NCBI GenBank assembly: GCA_943787185.1
Contig: CALSLL010000001.1
Location: forward strand, 1-64,000
Reading direction: 5' to 3'
Length of the DNA: 64,000 nucleotides
Source of the DNA: UBA10349 sp003485905
Lineage (GTDB): Bacteria; Pseudomonadota; Gammaproteobacteria; Arenicellales; Arenicellaceae
The notes under the pieces were generated by a model. It saw only the letters and a program-made list of their open reading frames with translations, searched no databases and was not told the DNA's origin. Made by a program: the position numbers and the translations under genes. Position 1 is the stretch's first letter. The number at the start of each line of letters is the position of its first letter. Shown piece by piece: positions 18,941-28,527 of the stretch.

Positions 18941-19889
18941 GGGGCTAACAATTATGTTTGCGCTGGCCGTATTGGTATGCGCTGTTGGTAGCGCCGCCGT
19001 ACTAACCTGGTTTGAACGCCGGCTCTTGGGTATTTGGCAAGATCGTTATGGTCCAAACCGGCTCGGGCCGCTAGGTATTGGTCAGGTAGCTGCAGATATG
19101 CTCAAGCTGCTAACCAAACATGACTGGATACCTCCATTTGCGGATAAATGGGTATTTATCTTTGCACCTACCGCCATTGTTATCGCAATGATGTTGGGTT
19201 TCGCAGTCGTGCCATTTGGTCCCGAGTTACACATCATTGACGTCAATATTGGATTATTGTTTTTTCTCGGCATGACCTCGTTAGCTGTATATAGCGTACT
19301 ACTAGGTGCCTTATCCTCAAATAACAAATATGCGCTACTAGGCGGCTTACGATCAGCCGCGCAAATGGTCAGTTATGAAGTTTTTATGGGGCTATCTTTA
19401 ATAGGCGTTGTAATGCTTAGCGGAAGCTTCAACTTACAAGAAATCGTCGAATCACAACGTGACGGTTGGTATTGTTTTTCCCAATTTCTCGGCCTATTTG
19501 TATTCATTATCGCCGCCATCGCCGAAAGCCATCGCTTACCATTTGATCTTCCAGAAGCCGAACACGAATTGACCGCTGGGTTTCACACCGAGTACAGCGG
19601 CATGAAGTTTACTCTCTTCATGCTCGGAGAATATTTAGGCCTAATCCTGATTTCCTGCATGATAACAACGTTATTTTTTGGTGGCTGGTTAGGCCCATGG
19701 CTTCCACCAATCGTCTGGTTTGGAATAAAGACCTTTCTGGTTATTTGCTTTTTTATCTTATTACGCGCGGCTATTCCTCGACCACGTTATGACCAACTTA
19801 TGTCACTAGGTTGGAAAGTTATGTTGCCACTGACACTAATTAATCTAGTTGTTACTGGTGCAGTCGCTTTATGGATGCACGGGAGTTAA
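18933..19889 (+). CDS. nuoH: NADH-quinone oxidoreductase subunit H
   Basis: Membrane subunit (318 aa, about eight helices) that closes the quinone channel. The conserved motif ERRLLGIWQDRYGPNR is near the N-terminus, and FDLPEAEHELTAG is in the loop facing quinone. I chose the second of two adjacent ATGs (18930 and 18933) because GGAGGT at 18923-18928 then has usable spacing. An upstream extension to 18900 would lie inside nuoG and adds no family sequence. Confidence 0.95.
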   Translation: MSEGLTIMFALAVLVCAVGSAAVLTWFERRLLGIWQDRYGPNRLGPLGIGQVAADMLKLLTKHDWIPPFADKWVFIFAPTAIVIAMMLGFAVVPFGPELHIIDVNIGLLFFLGMTSLAVYSVLLGALSSNNKYALLGGLRSAAQMVSYEVFMGLSLIGVVMLSGSFNLQEIVESQRDGWYCFSQFLGLFVFIIAAIAESHRLPFDLPEAEHELTAGFHTEYSGMKFTLFMLGEYLGLILISCMITTLFFGGWLGPWLPPIVWFGIKTFLVICFFILLRAAIPRPRYDQLMSLGWKVMLPLTLINLVVTGAVALWMHGS

Positions 19890-19890
19890 T

Positions 19891-20424
19891 GTGGAATTAC
19901 TAAAAGCACTTGGCAGTCAGCTACAAACGATGTGGACGATTCTGATGCATACCTTCACTCGTTCTGAAACAGTTGAATACCCGGAACAAAAGCCTTACCT
20001 CGCCCCGCGTTATCGAGGCCGTATTGTTTTAACTCAAGACCCTGATGGCGATGAACGATGTGTTGCTTGCAATCTTTGTGCCGCAGCTTGCCCACCCGAT
20101 TGCATTGCATTGCAGCAAGGCACCCGTGATGATGGCCGTTGGTATCCAGAGTTCTTTCGGATTAATTTTTCACGCTGCATTATGTGTGGCCTGTGTGAAG
20201 AAGCCTGTCCTACCAACGCTATTCAGCTAATCCCTGATTTTGAAATGTGTGAATACGATCGTCAAAATATGGTGTACGAGAAAGAACACCTTATGATCGA
20301 TGGCCCGGGCAAATACCACGACTATAATTTCTATCGGGTTGCCGGTATGCAAATTGAGGGGAAAGATAAAGGCGAAGCCTTAAACGAAACACCACCAGTA
20401 GATGTCAAGAGCCTATTGCCATAA
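19891..20424 (+). CDS. nuoI: NADH-quinone oxidoreductase subunit I
   Basis: Connects the peripheral arm to the membrane and carries two [4Fe-4S] clusters (N6a, N6b). Ligand motifs are CVACNLCAAAC (Cys57-67) and CIMCGLCEEAC (Cys96-106). The start is a GTG at 19891, one base after the nuoH stop, with GGGAG five bases upstream. A longer reading from 19849 would overlap nuoH for no gain. This gives 177 aa, normal for the family. Confidence 0.95.
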   Translation: MELLKALGSQLQTMWTILMHTFTRSETVEYPEQKPYLAPRYRGRIVLTQDPDGDERCVACNLCAAACPPDCIALQQGTRDDGRWYPEFFRINFSRCIMCGLCEEACPTNAIQLIPDFEMCEYDRQNMVYEKEHLMIDGPGKYHDYNFYRVAGMQIEGKDKGEALNETPPVDVKSLLP

Positions 20425-20978
20425 TGGAACTCATACTATTTTATATCGCTGCCACAGTGGCACTGTTTTCGACGGTCTTCGCATTGACCCGAAGTAACGC
20501 CGCTCACGCACTGATCTACCTCATCGTGTCACTGCTAGCTGTTGCAGTGATCTTCTTTTTGTTAGGTGCACCGTTTGCCGCAGCGTTAGAGGTTATAGTC
20601 TATGCGGGCGCAATAATGGTTCTCTTTGTATTCGTTATCATGATGCTCAATCTTGGAGAAGAAGGCCAAGAACTCGAACGTCAACAAATGCACCCAGCAG
20701 TCTGGATCACTCCGGCAATACTATCAGCAATATTACTGGTCGAAATGGTGCTTCTACTAGCAAAATTTGATACACCCCAAACCGGCGCATTAATAACGGC
20801 CAAGCAAGTAGGTTTAAGCCTTTACGGGCCTTACGTACTAGCCGTTGAGATTGCCTCGATGCTTCTGTTGGCTGGTTTAGTTGGCGCTTACCACGTAGGC
20901 CGACGCTTCCGATCAACCGAAATTGATGAAGACAGCGTCGCTGGAAGCTCACCTGAAAACACGGGGGTGATTGACTAA
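20424..20978 (+). CDS. nuoJ: NADH-quinone oxidoreductase subunit J
   Basis: Membrane subunit with five predicted helices and a polar C-terminal tail (184 aa). The conserved third helix EVIVYAGAIMVLFVFVIMM is clear. It starts on the A of the nuoI stop (TAATG) and ends the same way into nuoK, so translation of this block is probably coupled. Confidence 0.95.
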   Translation: MELILFYIAATVALFSTVFALTRSNAAHALIYLIVSLLAVAVIFFLLGAPFAAALEVIVYAGAIMVLFVFVIMMLNLGEEGQELERQQMHPAVWITPAILSAILLVEMVLLLAKFDTPQTGALITAKQVGLSLYGPYVLAVEIASMLLLAGLVGAYHVGRRFRSTEIDEDSVAGSSPENTGVID

Positions 20979-21292
20979 TGGAAGGTTTGATTATTCCTCT
21001 AAATCATGTGCTTATTCTTGCATCGCTGTTATTCGCAACAGGGCTCGCTGGGCTAATGTTTCGTCGAAACGTGATTTTTATATTGATGTCGCTCGAGGTG
21101 ATGCTGAACTCTGCAGGCTTAGCATTTGTCGCCGCAGGTACAGCCTGGGCGCAAGCTGATGGTCAGGTAATGTTTATGTTAATACTTGCGGTCGCTGCCG
21201 CAGAAGTATCGGTAGGTTTAGGTTTGGTTCTACAAGTGCATAAACGCTTTAAGACCTTAGATATGGATCAAGCGCACAAGCTGAACGGATGA
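20978..21292 (+). CDS. nuoK: NADH-quinone oxidoreductase subunit K
   Basis: Small antiporter-related membrane subunit (104 aa, three helices). Conserved acidic residues lie in helix 2 (MSLEVMLNSAGL) and helix 3 (AVAAAEVSVGLGL), both needed for proton movement. The ATG overlaps the nuoJ stop by one base. nuoL follows after 13 bases. Confidence 0.96.
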   Translation: MEGLIIPLNHVLILASLLFATGLAGLMFRRNVIFILMSLEVMLNSAGLAFVAAGTAWAQADGQVMFMLILAVAAAEVSVGLGLVLQVHKRFKTLDMDQAHKLNG

Positions 21293-21305
21293 GGTTAAGT
21301 ATTTA

Positions 21306-23162
21306 ATGTTACAAAATATCTGGCTAATCCCACTCTTTCCTTTCGTCAGCTCAGTACTATTAATACTGACTGCCGGTCAATTACCACGACGCTTAATAGC
21401 GATTATGGGGGCGGGTTCGGTTGGGCTGTCGGCACTCGTGGTGCTAGCAGTTGGTATGCAGTTCATGGAATCTCAAACGCCATACACGCTCACACTCTGG
21501 GTTTGGATGCAGATCGGAAACTTTGCCCCCGGTTTCTCATTTTATGTAGACCAACTTACCGTTGTAATGATGTCAGTAATTACTGGCGTTGGCTTTTTGA
21601 TCCATCTTTATTCGACTGAGTTTATGGATGACGATAGCGATTACAGCCGCTATTTCGCCTACATGAACATGTTTGTTGCTGCGATGCTGATTCTGGTACT
21701 CGCGGATAACCTATTGCTTCTGTATCTCGGCTGGGAAGGCGTAGGTGTATGCAGTTATCTATTGGTTGGCTTCTGGTATAAAGATCCGGTCAACGGCGCA
21801 GCTTCTCGCAAAGCATTCGTTATTACCCGAGTTGGCGATACCGCGATGGCCTTGGGACTGTTTTTACTGTTCACAGAACTAGGGACATTACAAATTCAAC
21901 CGATGTTGGATGCTGCAAATAGTCGATGGGTAACCGGCGACACGATTCCGGCAATAGCGGCATTATTGTTGTTAGGCGGCGCAGTCGGAAAGTCCGCTCA
22001 ATTACCACTACACACATGGTTACCTGACGCGATGGCAGGCCCAACACCCGTTAGTGCGTTGATCCACGCTGCGACGATGGTAACAGCTGGTGTATACCTC
22101 ATTGCCCGAACGCATGGCCTTTTTCTATTAGCGCCAGACGTTCTAATGTTGGTAGCGTTAGTCGGCCTGTTCACGCTTTTATTGGCTGCGTTCACAGCAT
22201 TGAATCAAACTGATATCAAACGAATTCTAGCCTACTCTACTATTAGTCAAATCGGCTATATGTTTCTAGCGTTAGGCGTTGGCGCCTGGAGCGCAGGTAT
22301 TTTTCATCTAATGACTCATGCATTTTTCAAGGCGCTATTGTTTCTTGGCGCAGGTGCAGTTGTTCATTGTCTACACCATGAGCAGAACATATTCAAAATG
22401 GGAGGCTTGCGAACTAAGCTACCAGTAGTGTTTTGGAGCTTTCTGATTGGATCAGCAGCACTCGCCGCATTACCATTTACTTCCGGTTTTTTCAGTAAGG
22501 ACCAAATTCTTCTCTCAGCATTTGAGCTGCATGGGTCTACAGGCATCAGTACATGGGTCGGTCCATGGTTATGGGCTGGTGGCTTGGTTGGCGCTATAGT
22601 GACTGCAATTTACAGCTTCCGCCTCGTGTTCATAGTATTTTATGGTGAAGCCAAAACTGAACCCGATCGACAGCCTGGATGGCGCATGGCCGGCCCACTA
22701 AGCTTATTATGCGTATTATCCTTGATCGGTGGCTATTTCGTTTTGCCATTAGAAAGTGTGTTCCCCGCTGCTGCTGAACATCATGTAAGTCACCTAATCG
22801 AGGGGATTTCCATATCGATTCCATTAATCGGCGTGTTTATAGCCTGGCTTGTTTACTACAAACGTAGCCTACCGGTAGAAGGGTTCACCGAATCGGGTTT
22901 CGGTAAAGCTCTACGTAACTTTTGGTACAGTGGCTGGGCTATGGACAAGCTTTACGACACCCTACTAGTTAATCCATACACAGGAACCGCAAATGCGATG
23001 CGCGGAGAATGGCTAGATAAAATTTACCACGGTGTCGTATCACTCTGCCAGGGCTTACATGCCTTGTTGAGCAAGTCTCAAGGCGGGAAAATGCGCTGGT
23101 ATGCCACCAGCATGGTCTTCGGCCTGATCGTTTTGGTTACCTTAGTAGGATGGGCGAGCTAA
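21306..23162 (+). CDS. nuoL: NADH-quinone oxidoreductase subunit L
   Basis: Distal Mrp-antiporter-like proton-pumping subunit, 618 aa, with the long lateral helix near the C-terminus. Family blocks include GWEGVGVCSYLLVGFWY (with the key Glu of TM5), the Lys-containing GKSAQLPLHTWLPDAM, and HAATMVTAGVYL. The stop overlaps the proposed nuoM start. Confidence 0.96.
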   Translation: MLQNIWLIPLFPFVSSVLLILTAGQLPRRLIAIMGAGSVGLSALVVLAVGMQFMESQTPYTLTLWVWMQIGNFAPGFSFYVDQLTVVMMSVITGVGFLIHLYSTEFMDDDSDYSRYFAYMNMFVAAMLILVLADNLLLLYLGWEGVGVCSYLLVGFWYKDPVNGAASRKAFVITRVGDTAMALGLFLLFTELGTLQIQPMLDAANSRWVTGDTIPAIAALLLLGGAVGKSAQLPLHTWLPDAMAGPTPVSALIHAATMVTAGVYLIARTHGLFLLAPDVLMLVALVGLFTLLLAAFTALNQTDIKRILAYSTISQIGYMFLALGVGAWSAGIFHLMTHAFFKALLFLGAGAVVHCLHHEQNIFKMGGLRTKLPVVFWSFLIGSAALAALPFTSGFFSKDQILLSAFELHGSTGISTWVGPWLWAGGLVGAIVTAIYSFRLVFIVFYGEAKTEPDRQPGWRMAGPLSLLCVLSLIGGYFVLPLESVFPAAAEHHVSHLIEGISISIPLIGVFIAWLVYYKRSLPVEGFTESGFGKALRNFWYSGWAMDKLYDTLLVNPYTGTANAMRGEWLDKIYHGVVSLCQGLHALLSKSQGGKMRWYATSMVFGLIVLVTLVGWAS

Positions 23163-24682
23163 TGTTGTTGTTAAATCTTATCCTCATATTACTTATTGGC
23201 GGTGCGATTGCTTGGTGGTCCGAACGTTTAGGTACACACCTACCAAGATTGATTGCAGTATTCGTCGTTTTAATTGATCTAGCGTATCTGTTGAATTATC
23301 TGGCTGGTATCCCGCTAGAACAACTATCTGTGGTACCCGACGCGGCAGACCCTTCCAGTTGGCTTTTAGCTTATCAGCTAGATTGGATTCCGCGTTTTGG
23401 AATCAGCTTTCAGTTAGCAATGGATGGGCTCAGTCTGGTTCTGATTTTATTAACTCTAGTGCTCGGTGTGATTGCTATCATTTCTTCGTGGAATGAGAAG
23501 AACGACCGGCAGGGATTTTTTCAAGCCAATATTCTATGGACTCTTGCTGGAGTAATTGGTGTATTCCTAGCGATGGATCTATTCCTGTTCTTCCTATTCT
23601 GGGAAGTAATGCTGGTTCCAATGTATCTGCTAATCGCAATTTGGGGCCACGAAGGCAAAGCCTACGCGTCGATGAAGTTTTTTATATTCACGCAATTCAG
23701 TGGGCTACTAATGCTATTAGCCATCCTTGTGCTTGCGATACTGCATCACAATGCCACCGGCATATATAGCTTTAGCTATTTTGATTTACTCGCCACACCA
23801 ATTGAAAGCGGTATGGCACACTGGCTAATGCTTGGGTTTTTTATAGCCTTCGTTGTCAAGCTACCAGGGTTTCCATTTCATACTTGGTTGCCCGATGCCC
23901 ACACGCAAGCCCCTACCGCTGGTAGCGTAATCCTTGCTGGTATTTTGCTTAAGACTGGTGCGTACGGACTGATTCGTTTCACAGTTCCGCTATTTCCTGA
24001 AGCCGCACTAGATTTTGCTCCGACGGCTATGTTCCTTGGTGTTGCAGGCGTAATTTACGGTGCGGTGCTGGCGTTTTCCCAATCTGACTTTAAACGTCTC
24101 GTCGCATACAGCAGTGTTAGCCATATGGGGTTTGTATTGTTGGGAGTATTTGCCTGGAATTCCTTAGCCTTGCAAGGAGCCGTCATGCAAATGGTCGCTC
24201 ACGGATTTAGTACCGCGGCACTGTTTATGATTGCCGGTGCACTACAGCAACGGTTACATACAAGAGATATGAGTAAAATGGGCGGCCTATGGCATCACAT
24301 GCCTCGCATGGGAGCAGTAGCTCTATTTTTCGCATTAGCCTCACTTGGTATGCCCGGCGTCGGCAATTTTGTGGCAGAGTTTTTAGTGCTGCTAGGACTG
24401 TTTGCAGTTAATCCTTGGATGACCGCAGCTGCCGCATTAGGACTTATTACCGCTGCCGTCTATTCACTAATAATGATGCAGCGCGCCTTTTATGGAAAAC
24501 CAGATACAGATCTCGTCGTCACGGATTTCGCCTGGCTTGAAATGACCGCTATGGCGATCATGATCGTTGCACTGGTATGGCTTGGACTTTATCCGCAACC
24601 AGTGTTTGATATGGTGCAACCCGTGCTAGATAGTTTGTCCAATGTAGTTAGTAGCACTTCAGCCGCGGTAGGAGCACAATAA
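23162..24682 (+). CDS. nuoM: NADH-quinone oxidoreductase subunit M
   Basis: Second antiporter-like proton-pumping subunit. The conserved FWEVMLVPMYLLI has the helix-5 Glu, and KLPGFPFHTWLPDAHTQAPT is the central lysine region. I prefer the ATG at 23162, which overlaps the nuoL stop (TAATG) like the other junctions, giving 506 aa. An ATG at 23150 would add four residues and has worse spacing to any ribosome site. Confidence 0.95.
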   Translation: MLLLNLILILLIGGAIAWWSERLGTHLPRLIAVFVVLIDLAYLLNYLAGIPLEQLSVVPDAADPSSWLLAYQLDWIPRFGISFQLAMDGLSLVLILLTLVLGVIAIISSWNEKNDRQGFFQANILWTLAGVIGVFLAMDLFLFFLFWEVMLVPMYLLIAIWGHEGKAYASMKFFIFTQFSGLLMLLAILVLAILHHNATGIYSFSYFDLLATPIESGMAHWLMLGFFIAFVVKLPGFPFHTWLPDAHTQAPTAGSVILAGILLKTGAYGLIRFTVPLFPEAALDFAPTAMFLGVAGVIYGAVLAFSQSDFKRLVAYSSVSHMGFVLLGVFAWNSLALQGAVMQMVAHGFSTAALFMIAGALQQRLHTRDMSKMGGLWHHMPRMGAVALFFALASLGMPGVGNFVAEFLVLLGLFAVNPWMTAAAALGLITAAVYSLIMMQRAFYGKPDTDLVVTDFAWLEMTAMAIMIVALVWLGLYPQPVFDMVQPVLDSLSNVVSSTSAAVGAQ

Positions 24683-26151
24683 TGGAGACTGGAATTCAAG
24701 CACTATTAGCTCCCCTAGTCGTATCAATTGTTGCGCTTGTATTGATGATGCAAATTGCATTTAAGCGCCACGCGACATTTTCTTGGTTACTCGGTTGCAG
24801 CGGATTTATCCTAGCCCTTCTGGCCCTAAAACCGATGGCCGAAATTACACCGCAAACGGTGACACCACTATTGGTGTCAGATCAATACAGCGTCTTTTTT
24901 AGCGCGTTGATCCTATTAACAGGCCTAATTACTACCTTATTAGCAAAAGACTATTTAAAGAACCGTACGGGCGAAAACGAAGAGTTTTATCTACTGCTTT
25001 TATTGTCCTCCCTAGGTGCTTTAATTTTAGTTTCTGCAACTCACGTCGCCTCTTTTTTACTGGGCATGGAGTTACTGGGCGTAGCCCTTTACGCGCTGAT
25101 TGCTTACCCAGAACGCGGCAAACTGCCCTTAGAGGCTGCGATTAAATACTTGATACTATCAGGAGCCGCCTCCGCGATATTATTGTTCGGTTTCGCTCTA
25201 ATCTATGCCGTTCTAGGAACGCTTTCTTTTGCCGGAATTGGGCAAGCCTTGAACAGTACAATAGCCGAAGACCAGCAGTTGTTGTTTCTTATGGGAACAG
25301 CAATGATCTTTACTGGTATCGGCTTTAAATTGTCACTTGTACCTTTTCATATGTGGACGCCAGATGTTTATCAAGGCTCGCTAGCGCCCGTTACCGGATT
25401 TTTAGCGACTATATCTAAAGGCGCTATTTTTGCCGCTCTACTCAGATTGTTTATTGATGCTGAGCTCTACCAGCATCAAGCTCTAATGCTAAGCCTATCT
25501 GCGTTGGCAATCGCATCGATGTTGGTGGGTAATCTACTAGCCTTAAGGCAAGATAATCTCAAGCGGATTCTCGCATACTCTTCAATAGCCCATATTGGCT
25601 ATCTGCTTATCACGCTAATTGTATATGGTGTTTTGCAACAACCTGGACTAGCAGTAGAAGCGGCAACTTTCTACCTAACCGCGTACATCGTCACGTCGTT
25701 GGCAGCGTTTTCACTGTTAAGTATTATTTCTAGTAACACCAAAGACACCGAACTTGACGATATCAGTCAAATTCAAGGCCTGTTTTGGCGTCAGCCGATC
25801 TTAGCGCTAATGCTAATGGTCGCGCTTCTCTCACTGGCCGGAATTCCGCTAACTGCTGGGTTTATTGGGAAATTTTACATATTTACTGCAGGAATCGAAG
25901 GTAGCCTATGGGTGTTACTAGCTGCGCTAGTAATTGGTAGTGGCATTAGCATTTATTATTATCTCCGCATTATCTTTCAAATGACTATGAAAGTGCCGGT
26001 TAGTGAATCAGCTTCCTCTGCGCTGGACCCAGTAACAACCCCACTGTCGCTAGTATCAAAATTTGTGGTCTGTTTGTTGATATTCATGATGTTATATCTA
26101 GGTGTATTGCCACAAACATTAATGCAGTATTTAGGCGGATTGTCTTTGTAG
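24682..26151 (+). CDS. nuoN: NADH-quinone oxidoreductase subunit N
   Basis: Third antiporter-like subunit (489 aa), next to NuoK and NuoJ in the complex. Conserved segments are LLGMELLGVALYALIAY (helix-5 Glu), GFKLSLVPFHMWTPDVYQGS (Lys) and LKRILAYSSIAHIGYLL. The ATG overlaps the nuoM stop. Last gene of the operon; a ten-base-pair hairpin without a T-run lies just downstream. Confidence 0.96.
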   Translation: METGIQALLAPLVVSIVALVLMMQIAFKRHATFSWLLGCSGFILALLALKPMAEITPQTVTPLLVSDQYSVFFSALILLTGLITTLLAKDYLKNRTGENEEFYLLLLLSSLGALILVSATHVASFLLGMELLGVALYALIAYPERGKLPLEAAIKYLILSGAASAILLFGFALIYAVLGTLSFAGIGQALNSTIAEDQQLLFLMGTAMIFTGIGFKLSLVPFHMWTPDVYQGSLAPVTGFLATISKGAIFAALLRLFIDAELYQHQALMLSLSALAIASMLVGNLLALRQDNLKRILAYSSIAHIGYLLITLIVYGVLQQPGLAVEAATFYLTAYIVTSLAAFSLLSIISSNTKDTELDDISQIQGLFWRQPILALMLMVALLSLAGIPLTAGFIGKFYIFTAGIEGSLWVLLAALVIGSGISIYYYLRIIFQMTMKVPVSESASSALDPVTTPLSLVSKFVVCLLIFMMLYLGVLPQTLMQYLGGLSL

Positions 26152-26174
26152 ATTAGCGGAACTATTTGCCGCAA

Positions 26175-26200
26175 TATATACGGTAGCCAAACCGTATATA
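26175..26200. other. Perfect 10-bp inverted repeat after nuoN
   Basis: Arms TATATACGGT and ACCGTATATA separated by six bases (AGCCAA). There is no T-run on either side, so it is not a standard intrinsic terminator. It could stabilise the nuo transcript 3' end or be an operator for the CBS gene 48 bases downstream. Confidence 0.6.
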
Positions 26201-26247
26201 CACAAAGAATAACGAGATTTATCGCGAGAAAGAGGAAACCACCAGAC

Positions 26248-26670
26248 ATGCTACGTTCAGTTGATATGAAAGACTACATGTTGCGTAACCCACCCACAGT
26301 TAAAACTGACGACAATCTTTTCGATGCTATCCATATTATTCTAGCTTCTAGAATATCAGGGGTATGTGTTATCGATGGCAGCAGCAGATTGGTTGGGATG
26401 CTTTCAGAAATGGACTGCTTAAAAGGAATCTTGAGTTCTGTTTATAATGAATTGCCAGCTGGAAGCGTTGAGGAATTCATGTCCAGCGAAGTAGTGACGG
26501 TTTCTCTGCACGATAATATTGTTGATGTGGCAAGCGACATGCTTAAACATAAACAGAGACGTCGACCAGTATTAGATCAGAATGGAACCTTGATTGGACA
26601 GGTGTCGTGTCGACAATTACTTCGAGCAGCAAAGGAATTTGCTCTTCCTGAAGATCCTACCGAGTATTAG
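26248..26670 (+). CDS. Two-CBS-domain protein
   Basis: Cytosolic 140-aa protein made of a tandem CBS pair: the first about residues 7-65 (MLRNPPTVKTDD...SRLVGMLSEMD), the second about 73-132 (FMSSEVVTVSLHDN...GTLIGQVSCRQLL). CBS pairs bind adenine nucleotides and act as energy sensors, here as a stand-alone module with no attached enzyme. AGAGGAAA lies upstream of the ATG. It is the first gene after nuo but probably has its own promoter. Its target is unknown. Confidence 0.9.
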   Translation: MLRSVDMKDYMLRNPPTVKTDDNLFDAIHIILASRISGVCVIDGSSRLVGMLSEMDCLKGILSSVYNELPAGSVEEFMSSEVVTVSLHDNIVDVASDMLKHKQRRRPVLDQNGTLIGQVSCRQLLRAAKEFALPEDPTEY

Positions 26671-26944
26671 CCTAACTGCAGTTTCTCAATAACCCACCAG
26701 GAATCAAGCACAGACACTTGATTCTTAGCGACTAACCACCCGTCGGTAGTTTCGCTTGGTTTGTCGGATTGAAATTCATTATTCGCACGCTTAATCGGCG
26801 GAAACTCGATGCGCTTGTCACTTGATTCTTAAATACAACTTTTCTTATGCCTCCTAAGCCCACCATGATAAGATAAGTGCGCGAGTTGTAATCGCAAAAC
26901 CAGCTGTACACATGGTCTCTTAAACATACTTTGAGGATTAAAAT
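26671..26944. other. Intergenic region with a 12-base direct repeat
   Basis: ACTTGATTCTTA occurs at 26716 and again at 26820. The first copy also pairs with GAATCAAG at 26701-26708 to form an 8-bp hairpin. On the minus strand a 53-codon frame ends at 26667 with protein-like composition, but it has no start codon and a stop directly upstream. It may be the remnant of a lost gene. Confidence 0.4.
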
Positions 26945-27253
26945 ATGAATGTTGGAAAAATCTTACTAATTGTCTTACTAGTAATTTCTGTAGCATCCGC
27001 GTTCGTCGGTGTTCCCTATCTAGGTCTACTACTTGCTTTAGGTGGCCTTGTTTATGGAGTGATTGCCGTCGATGATGACAGAAAGGTGTATTTCCTAGTA
27101 ATGGCCGTAGCGCTGGCAACCGCCAGCGGCTCTCTAAGCGCTATTCCGGTCGCTGGAGAATACTTAACCACCATGCTGACTTCTCTGAGTGGTGGTGCAA
27201 GCGCCGCTGCCATAGGCGTCATTGTCAAAGGCATTGTCGATCGTTTAACGTAG
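26945..27253 (+). CDS. Small hydrophobic membrane protein, function unknown
   Basis: I do not recognise a named family. The 102-aa product is strongly hydrophobic, with about three membrane-spanning stretches (5-25, 27-45, 50-70) and a conserved-looking VDDDRKVY loop between the second and third. A final amphipathic part ends GVIVKGIVDRLT. The GAGGATTAAAAT ATG start context and the strong terminator immediately downstream support a real single-gene unit. Confidence 0.75.
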   Translation: MNVGKILLIVLLVISVASAFVGVPYLGLLLALGGLVYGVIAVDDDRKVYFLVMAVALATASGSLSAIPVAGEYLTTMLTSLSGGASAAAIGVIVKGIVDRLT

Positions 27254-27276
27254 AGACTGTACGACGTTAATTTAAG

Positions 27277-27301
27277 GGCCCGCTACTCGCGGGCCTTTTT
27301 T
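27277..27301 (+). terminator. Rho-independent terminator after the small membrane protein
   Basis: Stem GGCCCGC / GCGGGCC with a five-base loop (TACTC), followed by six Ts. GC-rich stem and T-run make this a textbook intrinsic terminator. Confidence 0.93.
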
Positions 27302-27390
27302 ATACCATTAGCTTTTTATTAAACTCTTTATTGAACTCTTCATTTCAATATTCAACTTAATGGCGTCGCGTGACATTCAACAACAGAATC

Positions 27391-28311
27391 TTAGGTACCT
27401 AACAGTCCGCCTATATGCAACTCAACGCTACGTACTAACGCATCGAGGTTATACCCACCCTCTAACATTGAGACCAACCTGGAATCAGAGTATCGCTCGG
27501 CTAAATCGACTATCAATCTGGTAATCCAAAGGAAATCATCATCGACTAGATTTAACCCGGCGAGAGGGTCCTGTTGGTGCGCATCAAAACCAGCTGAAAC
27601 AAATATCATTTCTGGCTTATGCTGCGCAATAGCCGGCAACCAGTCTCGCTCAATCGCTTGACGGAATTCATCACTTCCTGCACCAGCGCACAATGGTGTT
27701 AAACAAATATTTGACGAAGCCACATCGTCAAAGCGCCCAGGATAAAAAGGATATTGAAAACTCGAACAGACCAGCACATCTGGTTGGTTTTGAAATATCT
27801 CCACTGTCCCATTACCGTGATGTACATCAAAATCTAATATCGCAACCCGAGCCATCCCACTTGAAAGCGCACGTTTTGCTGCTAACGCCACACTATTAAA
27901 AATGCAAAACCCCATAGCAACTGTACTCTCAGCATGATGACCGGGAGGCCGCACGGCACAGAAGGCATTTTGCACAGAACCAGACAACACCTGATCGGTA
28001 GCAAAAACCCCTGCCCCTGCGGCATGCAGAGCGGCAGTAACGCTATGTGGGTTAATCGCTGTATCAGCATCTAAATACACTAAGCCCTCACCCGGAGCCC
28101 GCTCCAATATTGCATCAACATGATATGAAGGGTGCACAGTTACCAGATCACTTATATCTAATATGGGTGCGTTCTCTTTAAATAAAGCCTCACCCCATTC
28201 AGTATTCAACATCATGCTTTCAATTGATCTTAATCGATCGGGTGATTCAGGATGCGATGCTCCCATATCATGTTGCTCACATGCTGCGGACGATAAATAC
28301 AGAGTACTCAT
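27391..28311 (-). CDS. Histone deacetylase / acetylpolyamine amidohydrolase family protein
   Basis: Zinc-dependent deacetylase of 306 aa. Signature elements are HPESPDRL near the N-terminus, RPPGHHA (His125-His126, the general acid-base pair), and DFDVHHGNGT (Asp162 and His164 as zinc ligands). SAGFDAHQQDP holds the distal zinc Asp, and LEGGYN is near the end. Bacterial members act on acetylated polyamines or small molecules; substrate here is not known. No signal peptide. The gene stands alone between two unrelated plus-strand genes, and the start has only a weak ribosome site. Confidence 0.94.
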   Translation of the reverse strand: MSTLYLSSAACEQHDMGASHPESPDRLRSIESMMLNTEWGEALFKENAPILDISDLVTVHPSYHVDAILERAPGEGLVYLDADTAINPHSVTAALHAAGAGVFATDQVLSGSVQNAFCAVRPPGHHAESTVAMGFCIFNSVALAAKRALSSGMARVAILDFDVHHGNGTVEIFQNQPDVLVCSSFQYPFYPGRFDDVASSNICLTPLCAGAGSDEFRQAIERDWLPAIAQHKPEMIFVSAGFDAHQQDPLAGLNLVDDDFLWITRLIVDLAERYSDSRLVSMLEGGYNLDALVRSVELHIGGLLGT

Positions 28312-28527
28312 TAGTGTGATTGCCTATATACGATTCAACTTTATATTAACTGTTTAGATAATTATGATCGCCACAAAATGAAAAAATCAAGACCCGCTGC
28401 CAGAGCTGCCAGTACCAGCAATGTTTCTGGAAGTGATCAATTAGCTAGCAAATCAATTTGGTTGTGGTAGGGTAACTGTAATTTTTTCGGTATATTTCTG
28501 AACAAATAATCCTTCGAGAAAAGTTAG

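Noticed and set aside
26667..26828. Minus-strand 53-codon frame with protein-like composition
   Set aside because: A stop lies directly upstream, there is no start codon or ribosome site, and it ends inside the CBS gene; kept only as a possible remnant.
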